Assembly (NCBI RefSeq): GCF_963678635.1
Contig: NC_087066.1
Coordinates: 21,051,996 to 21,115,995, forward strand
DNA length: 64,000 nt
Direction: 5' to 3'
Origin: Symsagittifera roscoffensis
Taxonomy: Eukaryota; Xenacoelomorpha; Acoela; Convolutidae
Within the stretch, counting starts at the first letter, position 1; each line of letters starts with the position of its first letter. The translations under genes and the position numbers were made by a program. The notes beneath the pieces were generated by a model, which was given only the letters and a program-made list of their open reading frames with translations, made no database searches and was not told where the DNA came from. Shown here one piece after another: positions 21,651 through 32,881 of this stretch.

Positions 21651-23287
21651 GAGTTTTTTAGAATTATCTTTCTGCAATTCAAAGGATGGATGATGAATGT
21701 TGGTATTTGGCGAACATCATATTCTTGTCCGGTTCCTCTTGTTAAAGAAGTTCCAGGACGCTGGAGTTAGGGACATAGAATCGTTGCGTCGTCTTGCGAC
21801 AACGACTGTGATCCCCAATGAAATCAATCTGATTTCAAAATGATTTGCTATGACGAGTTTTTCTGTATTATGTAGAGAACTTGTTTTGTGTTCAACCTCG
21901 TCTGGGAATGGCGTGGAGATCGTGTGTGGAAGGGATGCCTCGTAACTCGGATCTGCACGTATACTTGAACATCGAGGTGGTCATTGGTCAATTTCAATGA
22001 AGTCCTTTTCTGCGAAGTCAAGTCGTACTCTAAATCCTTTGAGTTGTGATTGTGGACGGCATATCGGTTGTGATTAGCCTTTCTTTGTTCGAGTGTGATG
22101 AGATTATTTTGTGTTTGGATGTTTTCTTTGTTGTTGTGTGTTGATCTATATACTGCAAGGTATGATTTACATTTTATAAAATTATGTTAGTTCGATTTTT
22201 TAATCATGAATTTAATTAGTTGTTTTCACAAAAGCACTTTGTTTTAATTCGGTTATTTTGAAGAGTTACTCACCCTTGAGTACCTCTTATTAAAAATAGA
22301 CGTGTGGTCACAAAGCGTGGATGTAGCGCGGTGGGTTAGGCCGGCTATAGAGCATGCTCAGGACGTCCTCTCTGGTGGGTTAGGCCAGGAGTGGGAGTAT
22401 GATTTCGTGCTGTTTCTTTGAGAGGTCCTGTTATGTGATAACGTTTTATGTTGGGTTTATGTTGGTCTTTCTTAGGTTACTTTGGTTGTGTCCTTTTTTC
22501 AAAAATCAAATTGTTTTTGGTATGGGTTTGTCTTGCGACTTTTTTTTGTTTTATTATTTCTTTCTTAGACTTTATAATAGTCTTCAAAAGAATAAATTAT
22601 CCAGTTTTAAACTGGGTTAATCCGGTTTGGGTACCGTTGGTTTTCTTTTCTTAGTCATGCTGTTATTTTATGATTTGTGGTGTTTAATAAGCTGCGTTGG
22701 TTAGTTTGGCTTAGTAAATAATTCCTTTCCAACCGGGTTAAAGGAAAGCTTGAAACTTGTTATCGTGTGTTAGAGTTGTTGAGTGTGAAAACTTGAAACT
22801 TAAAATCATTATTTAAACAATTCTTCGTGGGCGAGCTGTGCGAGTTTGGATAGAATTCCTGTGCGATTAAATGAAAATATCAAAAGGTTAGTACTGCATT
22901 GTCATTTTATCAATTTATTACATAGAGTTTCAATTTTACTGCGTTTGGGGAAATTTTAAAGTTATAAATTTTCATCGTATTTAATTTTACTGCTTCATGG
23001 GAAAATAATTTATAAATTAATTTACTACATTTGGTATGAATTTTATTACATTATTTTGTGCAAGATATCAATGAGTTTTAGGAGAATTTTAACAAGTTTG
23101 TATTTTTTTTCTTTTCTGTTTTGGCAGATGATCGTGGCATGAAGACTAGAAATGTAAATGAAACATGAATAAAGAATGGTTAGTACTAATATAAATTTAT
23201 TTGTGAAGAGTATTTTAAATTATACTTATCTGTTAATCGTCTGGGAAAAAGCCGTGGGGGAAGATGTCGTGTATCATATTTGATGTT
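21651..23287 (-). other. 3' non-coding region of the retroelement
   Basis: This lies between the last ORF and the 3' LTR in the sense direction. I see no conserved frame. Plus-strand frames at 22399-22654 are T-rich and unsupported. The direct repeat GGTGGGTTAGGCC occurs at about 22331 and 22375. The sequence just before the LTR in sense (GATAATTCTAAAAAACTC) is a poor polypurine tract. Confidence 0.6.
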
Positions 23288-24964
23288 TTAGGAAAATTTG
23301 GCTAGTATGCGAATGATGTTTTTAGTTTGGAGTAGTGGCCAAAGCAATTGAAGTGCTTTAATGGTTTTTAGTTCTTCGGTGCCTACTGCAAACTCGTAAG
23401 GTGTGTTTTGAATGAAGTTATATGTTTTGTGATTATATTTAGTATTGTGAGTGAATTCTAATATTGGTATTTCTATAGGCTGGATAAATTCATGCGGGAT
23501 AAGTAAGGGTCTGGATTCTTCGGCGTTAAAGGTCTTCGTGATGGGACAAAATATATACATTTGTGTTATTGGGTCATAATTGCGGAGGATGCCGTGGAGG
23601 TTAGTATCCTTGATGCAATAAGTGAAATTAAGGAAAAAAGGTGTTGTGTATTTCGAGTTAAGAAACTGAAAACGATGGTGTGGTTGTCTTGATGGAGTTT
23701 GCAAATCAAAATGATTTTGTATGAAGCGATAGTATGTATATGTGTGAGTCTGTTTAGTGCGTAACATAATATCGTGAGAACAGTGCAAATCGCGTTCATG
23801 TGGTGCAAGGAAGTGGAAGGTTAGTGAAAATAACTGAAATTTGTCTTTGAAACTTTCGTAAGCTTGAATATCATTTAGTGCTTCAGAAATGATGTGATCA
23901 TATTTTCTATCAAAAATATTAAGTGTGAATACATATGACGTTTTGATGAAAAATTTTTCTGTTAGTTGTGGGTTAGCGAAGCGATCTTCATCTAAAAATT
24001 GGTCTTGATTAGTTCGGATGATATTATGGTCGTAATATTCTATTGTAAATTCGTTAGCTCGGGGTTCAGTGAATGTTTTTAGTAATTTTTAATATCCTAC
24101 ATAAGTGAATTGTCTAAGTGTTAGTGTTGCGGTGAGTCTATATAACATATTTTTATTCTTTTCTATGTTGTCATGAGTACTAGATAGTGGCAGGCAAAGG
24201 GGGTTAGTAAAATGATAATATGCTGTCCAATGAAGTGTGGGCATTAAAACATGTTCATCTACAAAACTACGTGTGTCATTAGTGTCGTTAGGTGTATTTA
24301 ATGTATATTGTGGAAATGAGGGTAAGGTGATTGCTAGAAAATTTTTTGTGTTGGAGTGTTGTGGGTGATTAATATATTCGCAGGCTGTTCCTGGTTTGGT
24401 TGGGAATGGATGGTTCGGGAATTTTCTTTTAAAAGTGCGATGAGCTCGGTTAGTGCTACTAGATGTTTCAGTGGATGTGGATGATTGTGCTAATGATGCA
24501 GTGTAAGCTGTGGAGGGTGTAGGAGTAGGTGGGTTTGAGGATTCTATTGTGGATGAAAGTTGATGTATAGTGAGGGTGTTAGGGTGTATTAACTGTTGTT
24601 GTAGGGTAATAAAATTATCGAGTTCCTGGGAAAGTTGGGGGGTATCTGGAGAATTATTATATGATCGGTCGGAATGAAGTGGAGAGTAGGTTGGGGTCAC
24701 TTGCGAAGTATAAGAAGCAGTGGAAACGGATGGGAGTGAATTATTTGGTGGGATTGGTTGAAAAGGGGGTTTTGAAAAAACTGAGGAGTTGGTTTGAAAA
24801 TTATTTGATGGAGATGGTTCGGAGTCTGCAAATTCGTCAGGGGTTTTCAATATTAGGGTTATTAAGTTGTGAGATAGAGTATAAAACTGAAATATCTGAG
24901 TTAGTATCCGAATTCGTGCTTGATGATATATTAGTAATTGGAAAATCGGGTGGTGGGAAAGCAA
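23288..24964 (-). pseudogene. Accessory ORF downstream of env, one in-frame stop
   Basis: The frame runs from 24964 to 23288 with a single TAA at 24089-24091, about 559 codons. The first part is Pro/Ser/Thr-rich and low in complexity. The second part (from about residue 175) looks folded, with aromatic-rich segments such as ADGHIV-free stretches ending LRQFTYVGY, and after the stop EYYDHNIIRT, FAVGTEELKTIKALQL and a Leu-rich end. A 166-codon piece (23788-23288) has a TTG first codon and is simply the end of this frame. I do not recognise the family. A protein-coding ORF after env is unusual for Ty3-type elements. It could be a host-derived or viral accessory gene. Frameshifts separate it from short Pro-rich frames at 24837-25267. 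Confidence 0.7.
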
Positions 24965-25267
24965 AAAGTGGGATTACTGGGATTGGAGTTTGGAGGTTGG
25001 CTGGGTGGGAATTTGAGCGGTGTAGGGATCCAAGTTGTCGGCTCATCGTGGGCTAAAAAATTGATTATTCTGAGACTGAAAAGCGGTGGTATGGGGTTGT
25101 TCTATAATTTGTTCGTATGTATTATCATCTTGTGAATGATGTGTCATTATACGCTGTATGGGACTTTGTGATATATTTGGTCTAGAATTTGGGTTATTTG
25201 TTGTTGCTAGGTTTCGGAAATTACGTGGGACTAAGGATAATGGAGGGTTATGTGGTAGTGGTGGCAA
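24837..25267 (-). pseudogene. Pro-rich N-terminal pieces of the accessory ORF
   Basis: Two overlapping frames, 25267-25043 (74 codons, begins MPPLPHNPPLSLVP) and 25046-24837 (69 codons), lie directly upstream of the accessory ORF and share its Pro/Ser/Asn-rich composition. They are probably the displaced start of the same gene, separated by frameshifts. The alternative is that they are independent of it. Confidence 0.45.
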
Positions 25268-25375
25268 CTGTGGTACGGTAGGTGTTATTTCTATATTATT
25301 ATGTTCTTCGTCGTAAGTGTTCTGTCTTGTCGCTATTTTTGTGTTATATTCTTTTATTTGTGCGTCTAGAAGAAT

Positions 25376-26325
25376 TTAGTTTTTTGATGATGGAAAAATT
25401 CCAAAAAATCCTGCAAACAGTATGCATGCTACACTTGCTTGTCTATTTAGTTGGGTGTGTATAGCGCATGTGTTATAGATTCCTTTTAGGAGTGAAAAAA
25501 GAAGTCCTATAAAGTTAAACATTGCGTATAAGATAGTTAATTTTTCTAAGATGTAAAAGGGCCATCCTAGAAAATCTAGAAGTTCATTTTTTAGGGTGAC
25601 AAAGCTAAAAATATTTATAGGTGAAATATCTTGTGGTCTGTATTTTTCACCGTTTAGATATATATAGTCTTTAATGTCTTTAAAATATCCGCTATAATCT
25701 TGTGTATAAATATCTGCAAATCCTGCGGTTTCGGCAAGTTTTCGTAAATTTTGATCAATTGATTGTCTTTGTATAGTGTCCATTTGTGTTAATAGTTCTT
25801 GCAATTTTTGTTTTCTAATGTGGTGTTGGATATCTGATTTAAAATATATTCCAATTGATTGTAAATCAATATTTGGATTACGAGCAATAGCTCTGATGCT
25901 TTCGGGTGAAAACTTTTTGAGTGATTGCATTAACGTAGGGCATGGAGTAAGGAGATAATAATTATCTTCATCAGGATTGAATTGTACTACATTATGGCTA
26001 TTTTTTGATCCACATGGGACTGCGGTATCCCAAAAATATGTTCGTCTTGAAAGTGTGTCGACAAAGTGTACTTTATTTTTATAGAATATAGGGATTCTTT
26101 TATAACAACGTTTATCTTCAAAAACGTATAGTGGTGATACTTTTTTTTGGTACAAGTATAAAACCATAAAATATTTCCTTCGTAGTCAAGAAAATTTGAT
26201 CTATTTCCTGACAATAAGTATCCTGCGTAGGGTATTTTTAATACTGCTAGTGCGAGTCATTGTAGGATTTGTGTCCGTTCTAATTCGCATAATTGGTGAA
26301 GTGTTTCTAATTCGGAGAGTGACAT
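25376..26325 (-). pseudogene. Envelope-like protein, C-terminal membrane-anchored part
   Basis: Envelope-like proteins mediate membrane fusion in retroviruses and errantivirus-like elements. The intact frame 26167-25376 (263 codons) has paired Cys in its first half (C21, C52, C76), a helical Gln/Leu-rich stretch at residues about 110-145, a hydrophobic membrane segment at about 203-227 and a second short one at about 245-258. Upstream, 26325-26168 carries LCELERTQILQ, an in-frame TGA (26257-26259), then AGYLLSGNRSNFL in the same frame. The sequence changes frame at the T run near 26141. I link these as one gene by position and composition. The glycoprotein class is not settled. Confidence 0.65.
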
Positions 26326-26411
26326 TTCTTAAAAAATTCGGCTAATTGTGTAGTCTAACTTCATATCTAAGTGAATATCATAGTGGATATTACCAAAATA
26401 AGTATTATTCA

Positions 26412-27545
26412 TTAGTGATAGTTCTTGTAAACGTGTACTTCTACTGTCATGTGGCTTAGTTTTCCACCAGGTTGACCTGTGCTTTTTTGAAAGTTAACTG
26501 GTATGTATGATGTTCCTTCGCTTAGAGGGTGACCTGTGGCATAAGGGTCAAATTTTTTTTGTCCAGTGGTCATGTCGAAACCTTTTTCGTATTCAACTAA
26601 TATTTCAGAGTATTGTGTTTTGAAAAGTGGGTTTCGGTATTTGCATGCAATTTCTGTTTCTTGATATATTTGGAAACGTGTTAATTTATTTTCTATATTA
26701 TGGATATTTTTAAAATCAGAACTTTGTTTTCGGGATGGATTGACTTGTTCGTATGGAATTGATTCTATAAAATATTTTTCGTGAAATTTTATCATTCGAG
26801 TGTGTATTTTCGCTACTTGAAATGTTGTGCAGGTATCTTCGGGAAACCAAACAATTGTTGCTTGTGTCCGTGTTGTAGGGTCACAATAACCTTGATCGTT
26901 TTTGCAAGGTAATCTAATTCCTTGATAGATCTTGTCTGATAAATCTCGTGTGAGTTGTACTTTTTCGAGTTGTATTTTCCAATCGAAAAACGTTATTTCT
27001 TGATATCCTTTATTTTTTGTGTCTGCTTTGCAGTTTGAGGGGTTATTTATTCCAATGTGTGGTATCCAGTCTTTATCGTGTATGTCATAAGTTAATCTTC
27101 CGTGTGCGCCGTTGTATGGGTATTTTTCATCTAGTTTTATATGTCCTTGATATCTTTCAAGTTCTGCTTGATGTACAGAATCGGCAAAGACTTGAAAATA
27201 AACTAATTTTCTGTCCGTGTTTTTATTTCTTGTGATGTTTAGTCTGAGTAGTTGGTTTTTACAATCATGAGGATTTAGATGTAGAAGTCGTTCTATATTA
27301 CTTTGGTAGAATGATTCGTGATCAAGTCGGTTTTTGTTTCCGTTTGAAACTTGTGAACAATGTACTTTCTTTTCGGAAAATGTTGCTGTAAATTTATATC
27401 CTGTGACTGTTGTTGCTCGGGCTTTTGAATACAGTGTCGCTATTACATTTGTAGTTTCCAAAGCTTGTGGTTCTGTTTCGCATTGTGATACTTGATTTAT
27501 TGCATATTTGTGTAGTGTTTTTTGTTCGTTTTCTTCACAATCGTG
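26412..27545 (-). pseudogene. Envelope-like protein, N-terminal part
   Basis: The frame is open from 27545 to 26412 (about 377 codons). A TTG near 27461 is not a convincing start, because the reading continues upstream in frame through HDCEENEQ and NQVSQCETE. It is Cys-containing and rich in aromatic and charged residues, with GYCDPTTRTQATIVWFPEDTC as a notable central block (one residue over 20 if run on, so the key residues are C-D-P, W-F-P and the second C). It lies immediately upstream of the membrane-anchored part, in the env position after integrase. No signal peptide can be assigned because the start is lost. Confidence 0.6.
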
Positions 27546-27821
27546 TTACTAATAAATCCTGGGGTCCTGTGCGAGGAGAAGGATTTGTGTTCTGATCGGA
27601 AAATATTAGAAAAAAGATGTGTTGAAATGTTAATTTTTTTAGAATATACATGTGTATGATAATCCTGAGTATGGGTTATAAAATGTGATGTAACCAATTG
27701 TGTTTTTGGTATATCTGTCGTACTTATATATCACTTCAGTTGTTATAAACGATGGTGGTAGCGATTGAGCTGTTATATTGGGTGGGTTTAATGGGTAAGG
27801 ATGTTGAACAATATTATTAAG

Positions 27822-28262
27822 TTAAATCGTGATTTCGAATTTTAATTGGAGACTATTTTGTTGGAGTAATTGGATGTTATGTTCACGAATGTCTTCGTGG
27901 ATATCTTGTCTATATTGTAGTCTATTGAGTGCCCAACTGTGGAGTCGGTTACTTTCGTGATGTTGTCCAAATAATGGTGGGGGTGCTGTGAATGTATTCC
28001 AATCTAATCTTAAAGGTATATTTGTTGATGATTGTTCTCGATATCTAGCGTCGAGGTTATTTGGGAAATTTAGAGGGAAAGGCGTCGGTGAAATCTGGCT
28101 TATTGATGGTGTTGATGGTAATTATAATGTTTCTGGTAGTGATGATGATGTTGTGGTATCCGTAGAAATATCTATTGGGTCGTTTACTAAGTTTGGTTCA
28201 CCTTGTGTAAATGAGTGCGTTGTCCAATATGGTAGTCGTGCTGTGAGATTGGGGGGGGGATT
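27822..28262 (-). pseudogene. ORF between integrase and env, one in-frame stop
   Basis: This minus frame has no Met and is open across about 146 codons, except for one TAA at 28122-28124. It reads Thr/Ser-rich sequence, then LRLDWNTFTAPPPLFGQHH and a Gln/Leu/His-rich helical end (RQDIHEDIREHNIQLLQQ). It probably belongs to the env precursor or a separate structural ORF. I do not recognise a family. Confidence 0.5.
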
Positions 28263-28282
28263 TTAAAGGGATTTTCACGTAT

Positions 28283-28752
28283 TTATTCAGATGTTGGTGT
28301 TGAACCTAGGTAATCTGAGGGTATACTTGAGGTGCTACGTTGTGAAAGGAGTGAGGGAGTTTCTGGTAATGTACTATTTGGGTTTTCTGGAGTAATTGGT
28401 GTTGGTGATTGGGGTGTGTCAAAATGAACTCGGGGGGTTTGAAAATTTCTATTTCGTCGTGGATGTATAATTTGTCTATTTATTTCAACTGTATTTTGGT
28501 TTTGACTAACGTTTCTTATTCTAGTTAACTCTTGTGGTAATGTTGGGTATAAGTTATATGTTGGTTCACTCAGGGGTACCTGTCGCTGAACTGGTTCTAA
28601 TGGTTCGGATAAGCGAGCGTGTCGTTCTTCAAAAGTGTATGGGTTATCTTGGAAAGAAATTCGTGTGGATGTTTGGGGGTTTTGGGTAGTTGTAGGTATT
28701 GTCGGGTTTTCTAGGGATGATGTCGGTGAAGACTGATTTTGTGCTTGTTAGT
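28283..28752 (-). pseudogene. Pro/Ser/Thr-rich ORF upstream of env
   Basis: This minus frame of about 156 codons is uninterrupted to TAA at 28283-28285 but has no Met, so ordinary ORF lists miss it. It contains YTFEERHARLSEPLEP, LPQELTRIRNVSQNQN and a Pro/Ser/Thr-rich end. The strong codon-phase openness in an AT-rich context supports past coding. It may be joined to the next frame (28262-27822) by a frameshift near the C-run at 28252-28260. Confidence 0.55.
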
Positions 28753-28788
28753 TAGCAATTTTTGAAAGAATTCTGATTGGTTTTTTTT

Positions 28789-28977
28789 CTAGTGGAAAAA
28801 TTTATGTTTATTGTAGTATTCTTCAAGGAAAAAAATTAAAAGGATTGTTGCTAAAGCGAATGTGATTATTGCGTTTTTTATACATTTGCACATTGTCAAT
28901 ATTAGGGATGATAAAAATGTTATAAAAATTACAAATAGTAAAAAAATATCTGTTCTACTAAAAATTGTTCGTATCAT
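28789..28977 (-). CDS. Small protein with two membrane segments
   Basis: This is 62 codons starting with ATG. Hydrophobic segments at about residues 11-29 (FLLFVIFITFLSSLILTMC-like) and 36-52 (IITFALATILLIFFL) are separated by CKCIKN. It lies between integrase and the Pro-rich/env ORFs on the coding strand. It could be a small ion-channel-like or signal-anchor protein, or the displaced N-terminus of the glycoprotein precursor. I cannot tell which. Confidence 0.4.
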   Translation of the reverse strand: MIRTIFSRTDIFLLFVIFITFLSSLILTMCKCIKNAIITFALATILLIFFLEEYYNKHKFFH

Positions 28978-29803
28978 TTAAATAAACTTTGGGTTATCGT
29001 ACCTGTGAATATGGTCAATGATTTGGAAAAGTTGGAGATATATTTCAAATAGGGAGTAGAAAATTTAAAAAAATGTTGCAAAAAGTGAAAAAACTTTTTA
29101 TAAAAGCTTCAAAGTTATCAACTAGAAATCTGAATAACAGTTTAAGTATTATGAAAAAGTTTATGAAAATGTTGGAAAGTCTATTTTTAAAGATATTGAC
29201 TGATCGAGAGAAGAGCATTTAAGAAGTGATTTCTTGGTCGAATATTTTTTGTTGTTTGAGGCGATATTCAAGTGTGGTCGAGTTATTTATTGATTTTTTG
29301 ACAAATGGTTTGAGTTTTGTGAAAAGTTGTTGGGGGCTAATTTTATGGTGTTCGGGAGGTCTATGCTTTATTTTTATTTGTCAGGTGATCTGGGGTATTT
29401 TTGAGATTTTTGTACTTTAAGCCAAATGAATACGGTCGTATTTTTACTTTAGGCTAATTTACCATTTTTGGTTGGAGGGTTTTTGAGGTCTAAGTTGGGA
29501 AAATATTGTTGATCTTTGCGTTATTAGATAAGGGAGGGTTATGATATTATGGTGGTATTTATTTTAGTTGTCAAGTTTGAGCAATTTGCTTAATTTTGAC
29601 CTGGAGGTTGTAAAGTTATAGTTATAGATATGCCTGAAGTTTAATATCTTTCGTCTAATAGGTTGGTGTTATAGTTATAGAAGGTGACGGATTGAATGAG
29701 TCCTATTGGCTGAATCTGAACTAGAATTGATGCGTGTTTTTGCAGCATGTTACTTTGAAAAATGATAGTTCAATATGATCCAGAGGTGCAAGGATTATTA
29801 TCT
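28978..29803 (-). other. Non-coding spacer in the retroelement
   Basis: I see no conserved minus frame. The plus-strand 64-codon frame at 29226-29420 is T-rich and unsupported. In the sense direction it lies between the pol tail and the membrane/env ORFs, where a subgenomic promoter or splice signals might be. Confidence 0.45.
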
Positions 29804-30125
29804 TTAAAATAAAAGTTGTTTTTGAAATTCAACTTTCTTTAATATTTTAGATTGTGGGATGAATGTTTTGTAGTTTTTACGTAGTTGATTTCTAAGTTTT
29901 GATGATTCTCCATGTTCTGATTTCTCTACTTGTTCTTGTGGTAGAATTTTTTCTATCATTTTCCTATTTGTTCTTTCTTTTTGAGGTGTTTTTTGATCTG
30001 GCGTTTTTGTTTTGTTTTGAGTTGTAGTTGGTTTTGTATTTTGTTTTTCATGATGAATGTTGTGTTGTTCATCTATTTCTTTTTCCGTATGTTGATGATT
30101 TTGAATAACTTTTAAACCTGTGAAA
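29804..30125 (-). pseudogene. Charged C-terminal tail after integrase
   Basis: This is an open minus frame of about 107 codons without Met, very rich in Lys, Gln, Thr and Glu (for example KTKTPDQKTPQKERTNRKM), ending at TAA 29804-29806. It follows the GPY/F module and directly follows TTCTTTCACAG, which looks like a splice acceptor. It may therefore be either the integrase tail or an exon of a spliced env message. Confidence 0.5.
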
Positions 30126-31330
30126 GAATATAATTGAGTTAATTAGTGCGTACTCTTTTGGGTAGTAGGGCAATAGATTGTTTCGATGTTGAACGATTTC
30201 TTTTTGATTTGAATCGGTGAGTTTATACGTTACGTCAGTGGGTTTGGCAATTATTTGGTATGGTCCTTTGCGAAGGGGTTGTAATTTTTAGAAATTCCTT
30301 TTTGTGTATTAAAGTTAGGTATTAAAACAAATGTTCCAATTTTAAAATCTGTGGCTGGTATAAAGCGTGAATTAATTTGTTCGTTAATGTTTTGCCTTTG
30401 TAACAATTTCTTTGTTACTTTTTGGTAATTTCATTGTGTTTTTTGTCTCTTTTTAAAATCCATTTGGTGTGTGTGCCGGAGGCTAGTTTAAAGATTTGTG
30501 GGTGATGAAAATGATCTTCATCATATGTGTGTAAAGGTAGGTTATAACAAATTGAGTCTCTATTTGGTTGGCAATAACCTTGTGCATTTTTATGAGAATT
30601 CGCTGTAAACATAATTGGTTTACGTGGCTTTTGATTAAAAACCATTTCGTATGGTGACATTCCTAGAGTTGTCGTGATTTGTGAATTATATGCTAAGGGA
30701 AATAATTTTACATCTGCTGACCATTCTGTGTATTTTGTATCATTTCCATTTATGATACATCTAAGATATTCTTGTAGTGAACGGTTCATACCTTCGACTA
30801 AACCGTTTCTCCAAGGTGCATGAGATGTACGTGGTTTATGTTTGATGTTATATAAGTGGCATAGTGTGATGATTTCGTTATTTATGAATTCTGTACCGTT
30901 GTCTGTAACTAAAAATTCGGGTAATCCGAATTTAGCTATCCAGTGTTCATAAAGTGTCGTGTAAGCATAATACGCATTACAATGTGGTACTGGGTTGAGT
31001 GCTACATAATGTGAAAATGCATCAACAATTACCATGATGTAGGAGTTTCCTTCAGAGGATAGTGAAATTGGTCCTTTTGTATCGAATGAAATACGGTGGT
31101 TAAAATATAAACTTTGTCCTTTAAAATCTTGTTTTTGTGCTATTTGTTTTTGATTGGAATAAGGTTTATTTAGTTGACATATTATACAATCATTGCATAA
31201 TATTTTATCCAAATTGGTGCATTTGGGAAATAAAAATTTTGTGTAAAGTTTGAGTATGTTTTCTCTGATCCGGAGTGTCCTTTAGTATTTTGTGTGTGTG
31301 AGATGTTAAAAGCTATTAATATCATACTTA
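30069..31330 (-). pseudogene. Integrase (HHCC, DD35E, GPY/F), frameshifted
   Basis: Integrase inserts the cDNA into the host genome. The frame 31212-30415 (265 codons) holds CNDCIICQ, the Cys part of the zinc site, and the catalytic triad D44 (ISFDTKG), D104 (VTDNGTEF) and E140 (GLVEGMNR), with D-x35-E spacing. The His part of the zinc site (SHTQNTKGHSG) lies just upstream in another frame at about 31270-31310. Downstream, 30400-30290 continues in a second frame and 30286-30069 in a third. The latter reads RKGPYQIIAKPTDVTYKL, the GPY/F module typical of Ty3/gypsy integrases. At least three frame changes break it. All catalytic residues are present. Confidence 0.9.
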
Positions 31331-31369
31331 AAGGAAGACAGGGAACTTTAGAATCATTTAATTGATATT

Positions 31370-32881
31370 CTAAAAGATCTGTATCATTTTATTTGTACCA
31401 CTATGTGATTGTAGTAATGCTGCGCCGATGCCAAAATTTGAGGCATCGCACATTGCATAGAATGGTTGATTTGGATCTGGAATTGTGTTTGAAATTTGTT
31501 CAGTTAAAAGTTTTTTAATTTCTTCAAATCGTGTTTGATGTTCAGTGGTCCATTCAAAATTGTTTTGTTGTCTGAGAATATTATAGAACGGTCTTAAGTA
31601 TAATTGCATTTTATAAACGTACTTGCTTAAGAAATTTAACATTCCAAGGAATTCTTGGATTTTCTTTTTGTTTGTTGGTGGCTGAAGTTTTTGAGTAGCA
31701 TCAATGCGTGAATTTAATGAAGTGATTGTGTTTCGTTCAAAATTATGTCCTAAAAATTTAACTCGTCGTGTTAGAAAGAAGTGTGATTTATCGGGAGCGG
31801 CCTTCAGATTTTCATTCTGAAGTATTTTATGATAGTGTTCTAAAACTGTAAACATTTCTTCTTTAGTTTGTGATTGCATGAAAACATCGTCTAAATAGGT
31901 GATTGCGTTTTTCATGAGTATTAGTGGTCCAAAAAATTTACTAATAAAAGCTGAAAATGCTGCTGGTTCTATGGATATTCCATAGAATAAGCGATTAAAT
32001 TCATATTGTTGATTTCCAATAACAAATTTTGTTAAACGTCGTGATTTTTCATCTAGTGGCATTTGATTGTATGCACTATTCATATCTGCGGTTGTAAAGT
32101 ATTTTCCATTTATCTTTGTTAAGATAACTTGTATTGGTTCAATAGGCCAATTGCATTTCGATTCATCAATAAGTGAATTGAGGTATCTAGCGTCTAAAAC
32201 TATTTTTAATGATTCACCTTTTGCTAGAATGATAACAGGGTTGATAAAAAGGTTACCTTTTGGTTGTTCTTCTTTATTTACTGGTGAGATAATTTTGTAT
32301 TGTTCTAAAATATCAAGTAAATGAATTGGTACTTTACTAGCTCTTTGTTTTTTGAAAACTCCGTCAGGTTTTAACGGGAGATGTAGTGATGAACTGATTT
32401 TTCCAACGTTCAACGTTGCGTAGACTGTTGAATATTTTAACAGTTGTTTTGCTAATTTATCAAATTCAATTTGTGTAATTTGTGAATGTTCAAAATTAAA
32501 CATTGTTAAAAATTTTTGTTGTTCTTTTGTGTAATTTGTTATATTGAATGTTGGTTTAAAATATGGTGTTTTTGTGAAGTAATCTGTGTTTCTCTTTTCA
32601 TTACTTACTATGTTATTTATGGATAATTCTTCGTCAAGAATTGTGGATTGGCAAATATCTAATAATTGGAGTATATTATTAACGCGGTAGGCTACTTCAT
32701 GTATGGGTGAGATTGTAGCGTTTGTTTCACAATATCCTAAAAGTCCTAAGGGTAATGTTACTTGATACGGTGTATACACGTGTAACGAAATGATGTCGGA
32801 ATTCGTGCTTTTCAAATATTTAATAGATGAGGTTGTGATTTTGAGAAATTTGTGAATAGGTTTTAATTCAAAGTCTGACAT
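31370..32881 (-). pseudogene. Reverse transcriptase with truncated RNase H
   Basis: This is 503 codons. The RT palm is complete: D266 in FTTADMNSAYNQ, and YLDD at 329-332 followed by LGHNF and EFLGMLNFLSKY (thumb/connection), as in Ty3-type elements. RNase H begins at YAMCDASNFGIGAALLQS (Asp479) but stops 24 residues later. Beyond the stop the next readable sequence is DLLEYQLNDSKVPC followed by the integrase zinc site, so most of RNase H (the Glu and later Asp motifs) is missing. Without RNase H the copy could not complete reverse transcription by itself. The first 100 residues are unrecognised and may be a protease-RT linker. Confidence 0.92.

Noticed and set aside
22399-22654. Hydrophobic plus ORFs as membrane proteins
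   Set aside because: They lie in the T/G-rich complement of the retroelement 3' region. T-rich DNA gives Phe/Leu/Val-rich frames by chance.
24661-25056. 131-codon plus ORF
   Set aside because: It is opposite the Pro/Ser-rich accessory ORF. Its W/G/V-rich composition is what the complement of that low-complexity coding strand gives.
27461-27463. TTG at 27461 as the env start
   Set aside because: The frame is open upstream to 27545 with coding-like sequence, and TTG starts are not expected here. The true start is lost or lies on a spliced exon.
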